Below are positions 1 to 9,243 of a DNA stretch of 64,000 bases, piece by piece (within the stretch, counting starts at the first letter, position 1; each line of letters starts with the position of its first letter). Below the pieces are notes generated by a model that had not been told where the DNA came from, ran no database searches, and was given only the letters and a program-made list of their open reading frames with translations. Source of the stretch: Cesiribacter andamanensis AMV16 (GTDB taxonomy: Bacteria > Bacteroidota > Bacteroidia > Cytophagales > Cyclobacteriaceae); NCBI RefSeq assembly GCF_000348925.1, contig NZ_AODQ01000008.1, positions 1 through 64,000 on the forward strand. The letters are read 5' to 3'. A program made the translations under genes and the position numbers.

Positions 1-647
1 TTGCCGTTAAAGCTCAGCGCCGACAGCCTGCCCCAGTTGCCCGTATGGGTACCTTTGTAGTACGAGCCCAGGGATTCGGCCGCATCTTCGATCAGCACCA
101 GACCCATGCGCTCGCAGAGGGCCACGGCTGCCTCCAGATTGACCGGGTGGCCAAAGGTGTGCATGGGGACAAAGGCCGCAATGCGCCGTCCGCTGTATTT
201 GTTGTACAGGCCATCCCTTTTTCGCTGACCGATCTCCTGCAGGTAGGCTTCCAGCGCAGCCATATCCACCCCCAGCGAGGCCCGCTCACTGTCCACAAAA
301 TGGGGAAGGGCCCCACAGTAGGCCACGGCATTGGCAGTAGCGATAAAGGAAAGGGCCGGCATCAGCACCTCATCGCCCGCCTGTACCCCGGCCAGCAGCA
401 GGCAGATGTGCAGGGCAGCCGTACCATTGACCGTTACCACCGCCCGCTTCACCCCCGTATAGGCCGCCAGGTCCCCCTCCAGCCGGTCAACAAACCTGCC
501 CACCGAGGAGACCCAGCCCGTATCGATGCACTCATTCAGGTATTCCTTTTCCCGCCCCCGGAACATGGGCTCATGCAGCGGCAAAAATTGCGCTTCCGTA
601 GCCGTTACCTGGCGGATGGTCTGGATGATCTGGCTGGGGAGGGTCAT
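1..647 (-). CDS. LegC-type DegT/DnrJ/EryC1/StrS aminotransferase (partial, N-terminal 215 residues)
   Basis: This reading frame starts at ATG 647 and runs open off the left edge, so only the N-terminal half is present. It is a PLP-dependent sugar aminotransferase of the DegT/DnrJ/EryC1/StrS fold. The segment 'ECIDTGWVSSVG' near residue 40, 'NGTAAL' near 75 and 'EDAAESLGS' near 190 match the LegC branch, which aminates UDP- or GDP-linked 4-keto-6-deoxy sugars for legionaminic- or bacillosamine-type residues. The visible sequence stops at 'SFNG', just before the position where the family carries its PLP lysine ('SFNGNK'), so the catalytic residue lies outside the window. The start follows a G-rich run with no clear ribosome-binding site. 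Inferred role: nucleotide-sugar synthesis for a surface glycan, in line with the glycan genes further right. LegC subfamily is likely; the exact substrate is unknown. Confidence 0.85.
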   Translation of the reverse strand, partial: MTLPSQIIQTIRQVTATEAQFLPLHEPMFRGREKEYLNECIDTGWVSSVGRFVDRLEGDLAAYTGVKRAVVTVNGTAALHICLLLAGVQAGDEVLMPALSFIATANAVAYCGALPHFVDSERASLGVDMAALEAYLQEIGQRKRDGLYNKYSGRRIAAFVPMHTFGHPVNLEAAVALCERMGLVLIEDAAESLGSYYKGTHTGNWGRLSALSFNG

Positions 648-754
648 GGGGGGGGGTGAGGTATGGGATATGAGGTATGGGGTAGTGGCCTCTACCAAGG
701 CCTATCTATACATCTATGCAGCCGGCGTTTCCAAATTTGAGCGAAGCTACGGTA

Positions 755-951
755 AAGGTACGATTGCCCCCCTCTGCGAGGGGGCGTAGGGGGAGGCAAG
801 GTACCCACAAAGTACGGCAGCGGCCTTAGCTTATTATTAGCTTAAGATACGTATGCCTTAATATCTGCTCCCGCAATTTTTTTAGGACTGCTGGTCTCCT
901 CCCCTAGCCGGGCGCCCCCTACACTCCTCCAAAGGGGGATAATCGTACCTT
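755..951. repeat. Two copies of a GC-rich repeat in inverted orientation, in the 423-bp gap 648-1070
   Basis: The gap between the LegC-type gene and cysN holds no gene. It contains an element at about 755-801 starting AAGGTACGATT and continuing with a C-run/G-run hairpin, and a second copy of the same element in the opposite direction at about 907-951 ending AATCGTACCTT. The 11-bp outer ends (755-765 and 941-951) are perfect reverse complements. Both copies have a 'CCCCCTCTG/GAGGGGG' type core followed by GTAGGGGG. This looks like a REP-like intergenic repeat pair; no open frame or transposase is nearby. Confidence 0.6.
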
Positions 952-1031
952 GCCGCATACGTTCGAACAACACAAACCATCTCTGGCAACAATTACTTTA
1001 ACAGCATCACTTTAAATCCCCACCAACTTAG

Positions 1032-1064
1032 CCCCTCTCTGGAGGAGAGGGGTTGGGGTGAGGT
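1032..1064. repeat. REP-like hairpin with GGGGTGAGGT tail, downstream of cysN
   Basis: An 8-bp stem, CCCCTCTC (1032-1039) and GAGAGGGG (1045-1052), is followed by TTGGGGTGAGGT. It sits seven bases beyond the cysN stop codon. The same design recurs at 5056-5090 in front of the GT4 gene, so it is a dispersed repeat and not a unique terminator. No T-run follows on the cysN strand, but the stem could still protect the 3' end of the mRNA. Confidence 0.6.
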
Positions 1065-1070
1065 GTTCCT

Positions 1071-2348
<1,278 letters not shown>

Positions 2349-2371
2349 GGTAGTTTGAGAAGTTAGTAGAT

Positions 2372-2447
2372 AGAAGTAAGAAGTAAGAGATTAGAAGTTA
2401 GAGGTATGAAGTAAGAGAACTTGGGGTATGTCTTACTTCTTACTTCT
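2372..2447. repeat. 17-bp perfect inverted repeat made of AAGTAAG-type heptamers
   Basis: AGAAGTAAGAAGTAAGA at 2372-2388 is the exact reverse complement of 2431-2447. Imperfect copies of the same 7-base unit fill most of 2355-2465. It lies between cysD and cysN and could form a long hairpin in the operon transcript. Simple heptamer-like repeats of this kind are common in intergenic DNA of some bacteria. I see no coding potential. Confidence 0.7.
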
Positions 2448-2466
2448 GACTTCTTGCTTCCTACTC

Positions 2467-3372
2467 CTAAAAATACCCCTGCCGCTTTCGATCCTCCATG
2501 GCGGCTTCGGAGCGGCGGTCGTCGGCGCGGCCGCCACGCTCGGTTATCCGGGCGGAGGCTACCTCCTGGATGATCTTGTCCAGGGTATCAGCCTCGGACT
2601 CTACGGCGCCGGTGCAGGAGGCATCGCCCACGGTGCGGAAGCGGATGGTACGCAGCTCGTACTGCTCGCCGTTGACCAGGGTGATATAGGGGTTTTCGGC
2701 CAGCAGCACGCCGCCGCGGTTTACCACCCGGCGCTGGTGCGAAAAGTAGATGGAGGGCAGTTCCAGGCCTTCCTGGGCTATGTACTGCCACACGTCCATC
2801 TCCGTCCAGTTGCTGATGGGAAACACCCGGAAGTGCTCGCCAGTATGCTTGCGGCCGTTGAAGAGGTTCCAGAGCTCGGGCCGCTGGTTCTTGGGGTCCC
2901 ACTGGCCAAACTCGTCCCGGTGTGAGAAGAAGCGTTCCTTGGCGCGGGCCTTTTCTTCGTCGCGCCGGGCGCCGCCAAAGGCCGCATCGAAGCCCCGCTC
3001 CTCGATCATATCCAGCAGGGTGATGGTCTGCAGGGCGTTGCGGCTGGGGTTGGGTCCTTTTTCTTCCTGGGCCTTGCCCTGGCGAATGCTTTCTTCCACA
3101 CTGCCCACGATCAGTTCCACGCCCAGGCGGTCGACCAGTTTATCGCGGAATTCAAGCGTTTCGGGGAAATTGTGCCCCGTATCGATGTGCATGAGCGGAA
3201 AGGGCATTTTGGCCGGCCAGAAGGCTTTTTCGGCCAGGCGGGTGAGCACAATAGAGTCTTTTCCACCCGAAAACAGCAGCACGGGACGCTCAAACTGGGC
3301 GGCAACTTCGCGCATGATGAAGATCGCTTCTGCCTCCAGCTGCTTCAGGTGACTTAAATTATAGGATGCCAT
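2467..3372 (-). CDS. cysD: Sulfate adenylyltransferase subunit 2
   Basis: CysD is the catalytic subunit of ATP sulfurylase and joins sulfate to ATP, giving APS, together with CysN. It is a PP-loop ATPase: 'SGGKDS' lies at residues 35-40, and the C-terminus ends with the conserved 'RKRQGYF'-type tail. I start it at the ATG giving 'MASYNLSHL' (301 residues, the usual family length). The frame is open for 22 more codons upstream, but that extension overlaps cysC and has no family resemblance. With this start, cysC ends five bases before cysD begins, which is typical of translational coupling. No residues appear to be missing. Confidence 0.97.
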   Translation of the reverse strand: MASYNLSHLKQLEAEAIFIMREVAAQFERPVLLFSGGKDSIVLTRLAEKAFWPAKMPFPLMHIDTGHNFPETLEFRDKLVDRLGVELIVGSVEESIRQGKAQEEKGPNPSRNALQTITLLDMIEERGFDAAFGGARRDEEKARAKERFFSHRDEFGQWDPKNQRPELWNLFNGRKHTGEHFRVFPISNWTEMDVWQYIAQEGLELPSIYFSHQRRVVNRGGVLLAENPYITLVNGEQYELRTIRFRTVGDASCTGAVESEADTLDKIIQEVASARITERGGRADDRRSEAAMEDRKRQGYF

Positions 3373-3377
3373 GCGTA

Positions 3378-3992
3378 TTAGCTTGGATTTTGGGGGTGTA
3401 TGCGGTGAATAAGGTGTTGGTAGAGCTGCTCCACGCACTGGGCTTCGGAGGCCGCTTCGGTATCGAGCAGCAGCCAGGGCGCTTCGGGTTCTTCAAAGGG
3501 GGCGTCCAGGCCGGTAAAGTTTTTGATCTCGCCCCGGAGGGCTTTGACATAGAGGCCTTTCACATCCCGGCGGGCACACTCGGCAAAAGAGCATTTTACA
3601 TACACCTCCAGCAGATCGGCCTCCCCTATGATCTCCCGCGTTTTCTGGCGGGCCTCCCGGGTAGGACTGATAAAGGAACAAAGGGTGATGATGCCGCAGT
3701 GCAGGAACAGGCGGGCAATTTCGGCGGTGCGGCGCAGGTTTTCCTGCCGGTCGGCCTCACTGAAGCCCAGATCGCCGTTGATGCCGGAGCGCAGGTTGTC
3801 GCCATCCAGCAGCTGGGTCAGGTAGCCCTCGGCATGCAGGCGTTTTTCCAGTGCCTGGGCAATGGTGCTTTTGCCGGAGCCCGACAGGCCCACCAGCCAG
3901 ACCACCACGGCCCGCTGCTGCAGCAGGCGCTCTTTCTGGCTACGGTCCAGGATACGGTCAAAGATAGGATGAATGTGCTCCACCGGATACAT
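3378..3992 (-). CDS. cysC: Adenylyl-sulfate kinase
   Basis: CysC phosphorylates APS at the 3' position to give PAPS, the donor for sulfotransferases and the substrate of PAPS reductase. The 204 residues carry the P-loop 'GLSGSGKS' (35-42), 'DGDNLR' (63-68) and the 'CSFISPTREAR' segment that binds APS. It is the first gene of the minus-strand cysC-cysD-cysN unit. A TAGTTTTG -7 box lies 17-24 bases before the start codon, supporting this start. No APS/PAPS reductase (cysH) or sulfite reductase is in the window, and cysQ is divergent next door. This arrangement fits PAPS supply for sulfation at least as well as cysteine synthesis. Confidence 0.97.
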   Translation of the reverse strand: MYPVEHIHPIFDRILDRSQKERLLQQRAVVVWLVGLSGSGKSTIAQALEKRLHAEGYLTQLLDGDNLRSGINGDLGFSEADRQENLRRTAEIARLFLHCGIITLCSFISPTREARQKTREIIGEADLLEVYVKCSFAECARRDVKGLYVKALRGEIKNFTGLDAPFEEPEAPWLLLDTEAASEAQCVEQLYQHLIHRIHPQNPS

Positions 3993-4008
3993 TAGTAAGA
4001 ACCAGCTG

Positions 4009-4016
4009 CAAAACTA
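4009..4016 (-). promoter_or_regulatory. -7 promoter box of the cysCDN operon
   Basis: Read on the minus strand this is TAGTTTTG, matching the Bacteroidota -7 consensus TAnnTTTG. It lies 17 bases upstream of the cysC ATG, which would give a leader of about ten bases. No good TTTG -33 box is visible at the usual distance. Confidence 0.55.
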
Positions 4017-4099
4017 CGGCATTTTGGGGAAAATAAACAGGGGATGGGAGTACTGGTTTGTGTTGGCTGAACAAACCACCGCCTCCGGGCCAGGTACCA

Positions 4100-4126
4100 A
4101 CCACCCCGCCCTCCGGGCGGGGTGGT
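4100..4126. repeat. Perfect 12-bp GC-rich palindrome between cysC and cysQ
   Basis: ACCACCCCGCCC (4100-4111) pairs perfectly with GGGCGGGGTGGT (4115-4126) around a 3-base loop. It lies in the divergent cysC/cysQ gap (3993-4210). There is no T-run, so it is not a classical terminator. It could be an operator shared by the two promoters or a dispersed repeat. Confidence 0.55.
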
Positions 4127-4175
4127 CCAGTTCTGCCTCCAGCAGATACCTTCCCCACTTCTAGCAATTATCCCC

Positions 4176-4183
4176 TATATTTG
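4176..4183 (+). promoter_or_regulatory. -7 promoter box of cysQ
   Basis: TATATTTG matches TAnnTTTG and lies 27 bases before the cysQ start chosen here. Its place inside the longer open frame (from 4058) argues that the upstream codons are not translated. Confidence 0.5.
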
Positions 4184-4210
4184 CCCCTACCGTCATTCGA
4201 CCCCTACTAC

Positions 4211-4993
4211 ATGACCCCAACTCCTACCCTACTCTCCCAGGAAGACATAATCTACCTGCTTGAAACAGCCCGCCTGGCCGGCGCCGAGATCCTGGCCGTC
4301 TACCACAATGCTTCCCTCTTCAATGCCGTAGACTACAAAGCCGACGACTCCCCCCTGACCATAGCCGACCAGCGGGCGCACCTGCTCATTGAGAAGCGGC
4401 TGCAGCAGCGCTTTCCCCACATCCCTATTCTCTCCGAGGAGGGAAGCCACATCCCCTATGCAGAACGGCAGCACTGGAGCCGCTGCTGGCTGGTGGACCC
4501 CCTGGACGGCACCAAGGAATTCATTAAGCGTAATGGGGAATTTACGGTAAACATTGCGCTGATTGAGCAGGGCAAGACCCAATGGGGTGTGATCTATGTG
4601 CCCGATGGAGAAGTGCTATACTGGGGGGGCGCTGCGTATGGAGCCTTTAAGCAAGCCGGGGGGGTCGAGGTGCAAAAGCTCCAGGTCAGCAACAAAGAAC
4701 AAGACCTGATCGCCGTGGGCAGTCGCTCCCATTCCGGGGAGGAAGACGAAGCCATACTAAAGCAGTACCCCATTAAAGACTTTGTCTCCTCGGGCAGCTC
4801 CATCAAGTTCTGCCTGGTGGCCGAAGGCGCCGCCGACCTTTACTACCGCGGCAAGCCCACCATGGAATGGGACACCGCCGCCGGCCAGGCCATTGTGGAA
4901 GGCGCCGGGGGCCAGGTGCTGATGGGGGATAAACCCATGCGCTATAACCGGGAAAACCTGCGGAACGGGAGTTTTATGTGTAAGGGGTTCTAA
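4211..4993 (+). CDS. cysQ: 3'(2'),5'-bisphosphate nucleotidase
   Basis: CysQ removes the 3'-phosphate of PAP, the by-product left when PAPS donates its sulfate, and so relieves product inhibition. The 260-residue protein has the metal-binding set of the inositol-monophosphatase superfamily: 'SEEG' (75-78), 'DPLDGTKEF' (96-104) and 'WDTAAG' (220-225). The frame is open back to 4058, but those 51 codons are Pro-rich, cover the palindrome and the -7 box, and do not resemble the family. The ATG giving 'MTPTPTLLSQ' is therefore preferred. It is divergent from cysCDN, so PAPS production and PAP removal are encoded side by side. Confidence 0.95.
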   Translation: MTPTPTLLSQEDIIYLLETARLAGAEILAVYHNASLFNAVDYKADDSPLTIADQRAHLLIEKRLQQRFPHIPILSEEGSHIPYAERQHWSRCWLVDPLDGTKEFIKRNGEFTVNIALIEQGKTQWGVIYVPDGEVLYWGGAAYGAFKQAGGVEVQKLQVSNKEQDLIAVGSRSHSGEEDEAILKQYPIKDFVSSGSSIKFCLVAEGAADLYYRGKPTMEWDTAAGQAIVEGAGGQVLMGDKPMRYNRENLRNGSFMCKGF

Positions 4994-5055
4994 AGAAGGC
5001 TTTCAGTACTATGTACACTATCATCCAGTCTAAAAAACTATCCAGCGGCCGAAAG

Positions 5056-5090
5056 TCCCTCTCCCTGGGGAGAGGGATTTAGGGTGAGGT
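5056..5090. repeat. REP-like hairpin with AGGGTGAGGT tail, before the GT4 gene
   Basis: A perfect 10-bp stem, TCCCTCTCCC (5056-5065) and GGGAGAGGGA (5068-5077), is followed by TTTAGGGTGAGGT. It ends 11 bases before the start of the next gene and is the same family as the element at 1032-1064. It may have inserted into or supplied the leader of the glycosyltransferase mRNA. Confidence 0.65.
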
Positions 5091-5101
5091 TTCTCCAACC
5101 C

Positions 5102-6181
5102 ATGAACATCCTCTTCATCGTCCCCTATCCGGAAGGAGAAGCCCCCTCGCAGCGCTTTCGCTTCGAGCAGTACTTTCCTGCGCTGAAAGAAGCCGGCCAT
5201 ACCTATGCCGTAGCCCCATTTCTGGACAAGCCAACCTGGCAGATCCTGTACCAACCCGGGAGAGGGGTACACAAAGCACTAGGGATCCTCAAAGGACTCC
5301 TGCGCCGCCTGGCCCTGCTCCCCTCCCTGCCGGCATACGACTGGGTGTTCATCCACCGCGAAGCCGCTCCCCTGGGCCCTCCCCTCTTTGAGTGGCTGAT
5401 CACTAAAGTGTTTCGCAAGCGGGTAGTCTATGATTTTGACGATGCCATCTGGCTGCCCAACACCTCGGAGCAGAACCGGATGGCCGCCCGCCTGAAATGG
5501 CACCAGAAAGTGGCTGCCATCTGCCGCTGGAGCTACCGGGTAAGCTGCGGCAATGAGTACCTGCGCCAATGGGCCAGCCAGTACAACGCTAATGCCGTGT
5601 ACATGCCCACCACCCTGGATACCGAGCGGGTACACAACCGCCTAAAAGAGCACAACGAAAAGGAGGAAGTAGTGATTGGCTGGACCGGCACCCACAGTAC
5701 GCTGAAGTACCTGAAGCCCCTGGAGGGGGTGTTACAGACACTGGCGGCCCGCTATCCCAGGCTGCGCTTCTTGATCATCTCCAACCAGCCCCCTACACTG
5801 GACCTGCCCCGCCTGGAGTACCGGCCCTGGAACAAGGAAACCGAAATCGAAGACCTGCTCCGGATGGACATTGGCATCATGCCCCTGACGGAAGACCCCT
5901 GGTCGGAAGGGAAATGCGGCTTTAAAGCGCTGCAGTACATGGCGCTGGGCATCCCGGCGGTAGTTTCGCCGGTGGGGGTAAATCGGGAGATGATCCAGGA
6001 ACATGGAGGGGGTCTCAGTGCCCAACATGAGCAGGAATGGGGGCTGCTGCTGGAAAGGCTTATTCCGGATGGGAAGGCACGCAGCAGAATGGGTGCCAGG
6101 GGGCGGAAAACAGTCGAAACCAGCTATTCAGTTTCTGCCTGGGGCTCGCATTTCCTGAGGCTCTTTGAGCTGGAGTGCTAA
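5102..6181 (+). CDS. GT4-like (GT-B fold) glycosyltransferase
   Basis: The 359 residues resemble GT-B glycosyltransferases of family 4: an N-terminal Rossmann start 'MNILFIVPYP', the acceptor-domain segment 'VYDFDDAIW', 'IGWTGTHSTL' opening the C-terminal domain, and a donor-site region 'KCGFKALQYMALGIPAV' near residue 270. It would transfer a sugar from a nucleotide donor in the cytoplasm while building a surface glycan. I start at the second Met of the frame because the first (5084) lies in the repeat hairpin tail. It stands alone on the plus strand, convergent with the membrane-protein gene ending at 6193. Donor and acceptor cannot be told from the sequence. Confidence 0.85.
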   Translation: MNILFIVPYPEGEAPSQRFRFEQYFPALKEAGHTYAVAPFLDKPTWQILYQPGRGVHKALGILKGLLRRLALLPSLPAYDWVFIHREAAPLGPPLFEWLITKVFRKRVVYDFDDAIWLPNTSEQNRMAARLKWHQKVAAICRWSYRVSCGNEYLRQWASQYNANAVYMPTTLDTERVHNRLKEHNEKEEVVIGWTGTHSTLKYLKPLEGVLQTLAARYPRLRFLIISNQPPTLDLPRLEYRPWNKETEIEDLLRMDIGIMPLTEDPWSEGKCGFKALQYMALGIPAVVSPVGVNREMIQEHGGGLSAQHEQEWGLLLERLIPDGKARSRMGARGRKTVETSYSVSAWGSHFLRLFELEC

Positions 6182-6192
6182 AAGCAGGCAGT

Positions 6193-7611
6193 TTACTTCC
6201 ATTCCAGCCTGTTGTTGGGAAGTACAAAGGATTCCACCTCCTTCGGTTTGCGGATGATGCGCACCCTTTTTCTGACAACTCGCTTAGGTTTGGGATAAAG
6301 AATCAGCACCAGGCCGATCACATAAAACGGAAGCATCGGAATTTTATACCGAACCAAGGAGCCAAAGTTGTAGGTTGAAATGCCAATTGCAAAGGCAAAG
6401 ATCAGTGAATATACCAAAAAAGAGAGAATTGTAGGTTCGCTAATCATCTGGGCAAAAGATCTGGCAATCCCCCTTTTATAAAAGACATAGATTGTAAAGC
6501 ATAATAAGGCAAAACTCTCAAGCGCTGCCATAAGCATTGTTATATTCTTAACCTCCCACAAGTAAGGCCGAAAAAGTGTTACGTTAACTGCTGGCAGTGC
6601 CTTTCTAAGCATGCCTGTTGTGCTGTAGTCGAAATCGCCAAGTGAATAGCCAGACCCTCCATCTACCGCACTCATATAGGATAGCCATCGGGCAGTTGTT
6701 TCTGCGGTATAGGCAAGACTTTCCAGGTTGTAGCGCTGACTTTGCTGGCCAAAATAGCTAATGGCATAAAAGCCCCCTCCAAAGGCCATTGCAAAAACAA
6801 AAGGACCAATTACAAAGCGTACAAAAGCGTTCTTAAACTTATCCTTGTAAATGAGCAAGACCCAAAGAATCAGGGCAGGAGCAATCGAAAGCAGAATATA
6901 GATCTTTACCAGCTGGATTACCAGTACTGCCAGTGCCAGTACGATCCAGGAGAGCACAAACTTTCTGCGGAAAATAGTAATGTTCAGGAAAGCCCAAATC
7001 ATAAATCCCAGCGCTGCAAACGTAAGGGTATCTTTGAAAATACCGCTCCCCCAGACCACGACAGAGGGTACACAGAATACCCCTAAAAAAAGATATCGCT
7101 TAATGTGGGGAAACATTCTGGCCAGCCCCAGCAGCATGCACCAGCTCCCTAAAAAAGAAATGAAAGAGAATAGAAAAGCATTGCCCATGTAGGACCCGAA
7201 AGTGATCAGGTTAGTTATGCCTAATACTCTGCACACAAAATACGTAGGTTCGTCGCCCCAGAAATAGATCTTTCGGGCATGGTTAATGTACACATTGGGA
7301 TCTATATTATCCTTCCCGACAAACACAAGCTCGAACCAGGCAAAAAAAGAATCGCCAAGGGACTCATAGATCGTTTTACCCCCCAGGTGATACATAGTAG
7401 TATCCCCTCCTCTGTAATAGTATTCATAGATCAGGGAGATAAAAAGAGCCCCGATCAGCTTTAATCCTATTCCCCACCACCAGTAGCGCTCAGGGAGAAT
7501 TGATTTTTTAGGTTTTAGAAGGGAGGCAAAAATAAGAATGAGAACTATTATGAATAGCCCCATAAAGAGATCAATTTGCCCTAAAAAGATCGCCAGGAAC
7601 ATTGTATTCAT
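6193..7611 (-). CDS. Polytopic membrane protein, possible GT-C transferase or polymerase
   Basis: This 472-residue protein is almost entirely membrane segments, about ten to twelve, with a basic C-terminal tail rich in Lys and Arg ('RVVRKRVRIIRKPK'). A large loop after the first helices carries 'YYRGGDTTMYHLGG', an acidic loop of the sort found in GT-C glycosyltransferases. I cannot place it in a named family: it could be a GT-C transferase or a Wzy-like polymerase. It overlaps the upstream gene (7608-9062) by four bases, so the two are co-translated. Its base composition is more AT-rich than the flanking housekeeping genes, as is usual for O-antigen-type loci. Confidence 0.7.
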   Translation of the reverse strand: MNTMFLAIFLGQIDLFMGLFIIVLILIFASLLKPKKSILPERYWWWGIGLKLIGALFISLIYEYYYRGGDTTMYHLGGKTIYESLGDSFFAWFELVFVGKDNIDPNVYINHARKIYFWGDEPTYFVCRVLGITNLITFGSYMGNAFLFSFISFLGSWCMLLGLARMFPHIKRYLFLGVFCVPSVVVWGSGIFKDTLTFAALGFMIWAFLNITIFRRKFVLSWIVLALAVLVIQLVKIYILLSIAPALILWVLLIYKDKFKNAFVRFVIGPFVFAMAFGGGFYAISYFGQQSQRYNLESLAYTAETTARWLSYMSAVDGGSGYSLGDFDYSTTGMLRKALPAVNVTLFRPYLWEVKNITMLMAALESFALLCFTIYVFYKRGIARSFAQMISEPTILSFLVYSLIFAFAIGISTYNFGSLVRYKIPMLPFYVIGLVLILYPKPKRVVRKRVRIIRKPKEVESFVLPNNRLEWK

Positions 7612-9062
7612 AATAGCTTACCTTTAGACGGCTGCAGCCACTTTATAGCCAGAGGGCACAACAGTAATAACATAAGCACATCGGCCTGCAAAATATAGCG
7701 CATTTCCAACTGGCGAATTCCTATGCAAATGAACAGATACATAAAAAGCGGAAAAGCAGCCACCGTCCATGTTTTGTATGTTCTGAAATAAAACAGGCTC
7801 CCAAAGGCAAGTATTAAAAGGACTGAACGATAGCCGAATAGAATACGAACCATAGCCGACCCCTCCCCCTTTGTTTCTGATTTAAGAAAAAGCTTCTTAA
7901 TATTTTTACCCGGAACATACAAGGCTGCCTGCAGAGGCTTCCTGTTTCGGTAGAGCATAGCCAGGGAATCAAACAGTACGGTAGCCTGAGCTGTACACTC
8001 CTCTGTGTACACAGGCTCATGGGCTGCAAAAGCTTCTCTGGCCTGATACTGAAAGCCTTTGCTACAGGAAAGGGTCAGTATCAGAGCCCTTCGGGCTATG
8101 TTTCTCTCCTCTTCCGTAGCCAGTACCTGCTCGGGAAAAACAGCTATTGTAGAATCCTGAAACACCCTTTCGGTATAATAATCCACATCCGTTTCCCATA
8201 GTTGCACCCAGTTACGAAAAGCATTATAATCGGAGGAGTACTCGGGATAGCCCGCAGTAGCTGGTTTGAGTAGGATAACTTCATTAGCCTGCAGATAATT
8301 CCGAATGGGCCAGGCTACGTATACCACCAGAAACCCTGCCATACACAGGCTGCCCTGAAGCACCATCGTACGGATTCGAAAACGGGATTCCCACAAAATA
8401 CCCAAAAAAGGCACAAGCAGTAAGGCTCCAAGATACATTCTGGTGAGAAGACAGGCAGCTGCCAACACCCCTATAGCTACATATCCCCAGCGTTTGGTTC
8501 TCCAATACACAAAGGCATAAAAGAAGAGCACTGTTAGAAATGTGGCAAAGAGCTCGGTACCGATAACCGGTATCCATACCACCGTAAAGGGATAGAGCGC
8601 ATAAACCAAGGCAAGTACAGGAGCCGCAAGAGGATGAAAAAAGCGTTGACTTATTCGATATAACAGAAAAATGGCCACAACATCCAGCAACAGTTGCGAT
8701 ATCACTACCGCCTGCAGACCCAGGCCAGGACCAAAGAGAAAAAAGTGGAGCAGCAGAAAAAACGGATACCCTGGCTCTCTACCAAAGTAGGCCTCGGGAT
8801 TCTGTGTATCGAAGGTATATTCACCAAGCACAAGCAAGTTTTGGGCAGAGAAAATATACGAATTACTATCCCCATTGTAGGCCGCAAGTCCCTCCAGGTT
8901 GGGGTAAAAGGCTTTGCTGGCTACAAATACGAATAAACAGCGAAACAACATTCCCAGCGCCATGATCCAAAAGATCAGTCCTGGCAGGCGCAAAAATTTT
9001 CTTAGTAAATACACAGGTGCAGCACTCATTCTGTAGGCAATGGCATGAAGAGGCCAAAGCAA
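7608..9062 (-). CDS. GT39/ArnT-like membrane glycosyltransferase
   Basis: This 484-residue polytopic protein resembles the PMT/ArnT (GT39, GT-C fold) group. After the first helix comes a periplasmic loop with 'NGDSNSYIFSAQNL' and then 'REPGYPFF', the acidic and 'R-x-PGYP' signatures of that group. A further periplasmic domain lies around residues 240-380. Such enzymes use polyprenyl-phosphate sugars and act on the outer face of the inner membrane. A second Met at 9029 ('MSAAPVYLL') is an alternative start. It ends overlapping the next membrane-protein gene by four bases. About 180 bp separate it from the divergent gene at 9244. The fold is likely; the substrate is unknown. Confidence 0.8.
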   Translation of the reverse strand: MLWPLHAIAYRMSAAPVYLLRKFLRLPGLIFWIMALGMLFRCLFVFVASKAFYPNLEGLAAYNGDSNSYIFSAQNLLVLGEYTFDTQNPEAYFGREPGYPFFLLLHFFLFGPGLGLQAVVISQLLLDVVAIFLLYRISQRFFHPLAAPVLALVYALYPFTVVWIPVIGTELFATFLTVLFFYAFVYWRTKRWGYVAIGVLAAACLLTRMYLGALLLVPFLGILWESRFRIRTMVLQGSLCMAGFLVVYVAWPIRNYLQANEVILLKPATAGYPEYSSDYNAFRNWVQLWETDVDYYTERVFQDSTIAVFPEQVLATEEERNIARRALILTLSCSKGFQYQAREAFAAHEPVYTEECTAQATVLFDSLAMLYRNRKPLQAALYVPGKNIKKLFLKSETKGEGSAMVRILFGYRSVLLILAFGSLFYFRTYKTWTVAAFPLFMYLFICIGIRQLEMRYILQADVLMLLLLCPLAIKWLQPSKGKLL

Positions 9063-9243
9063 GAAGGAAAGGTATAAAAAAAACTGCTTCCATTCACTAC
9101 CTGTAAGACAGGAGTTGCCTGAGAACTGGGCGTTTATTCAGCAAACTCCTCTACTCGATCCTAGTGAAGGAACCGAACCTTTTTTACCATAGAAAACTCG
9201 TACATAAATTGGTTTTGAAAGTGTCGGAAAGCAAATTTACTCT

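Noticed and set aside
1032-1052. Intrinsic terminator of cysN
   Set aside because: The stem is good but there is no T-run on the cysN strand, and the same element occurs elsewhere ahead of another gene.
4058-4210. N-terminal extension of cysQ
   Set aside because: The 51 codons cover a palindrome and a -7 box, are Pro-rich, and do not align to the family.
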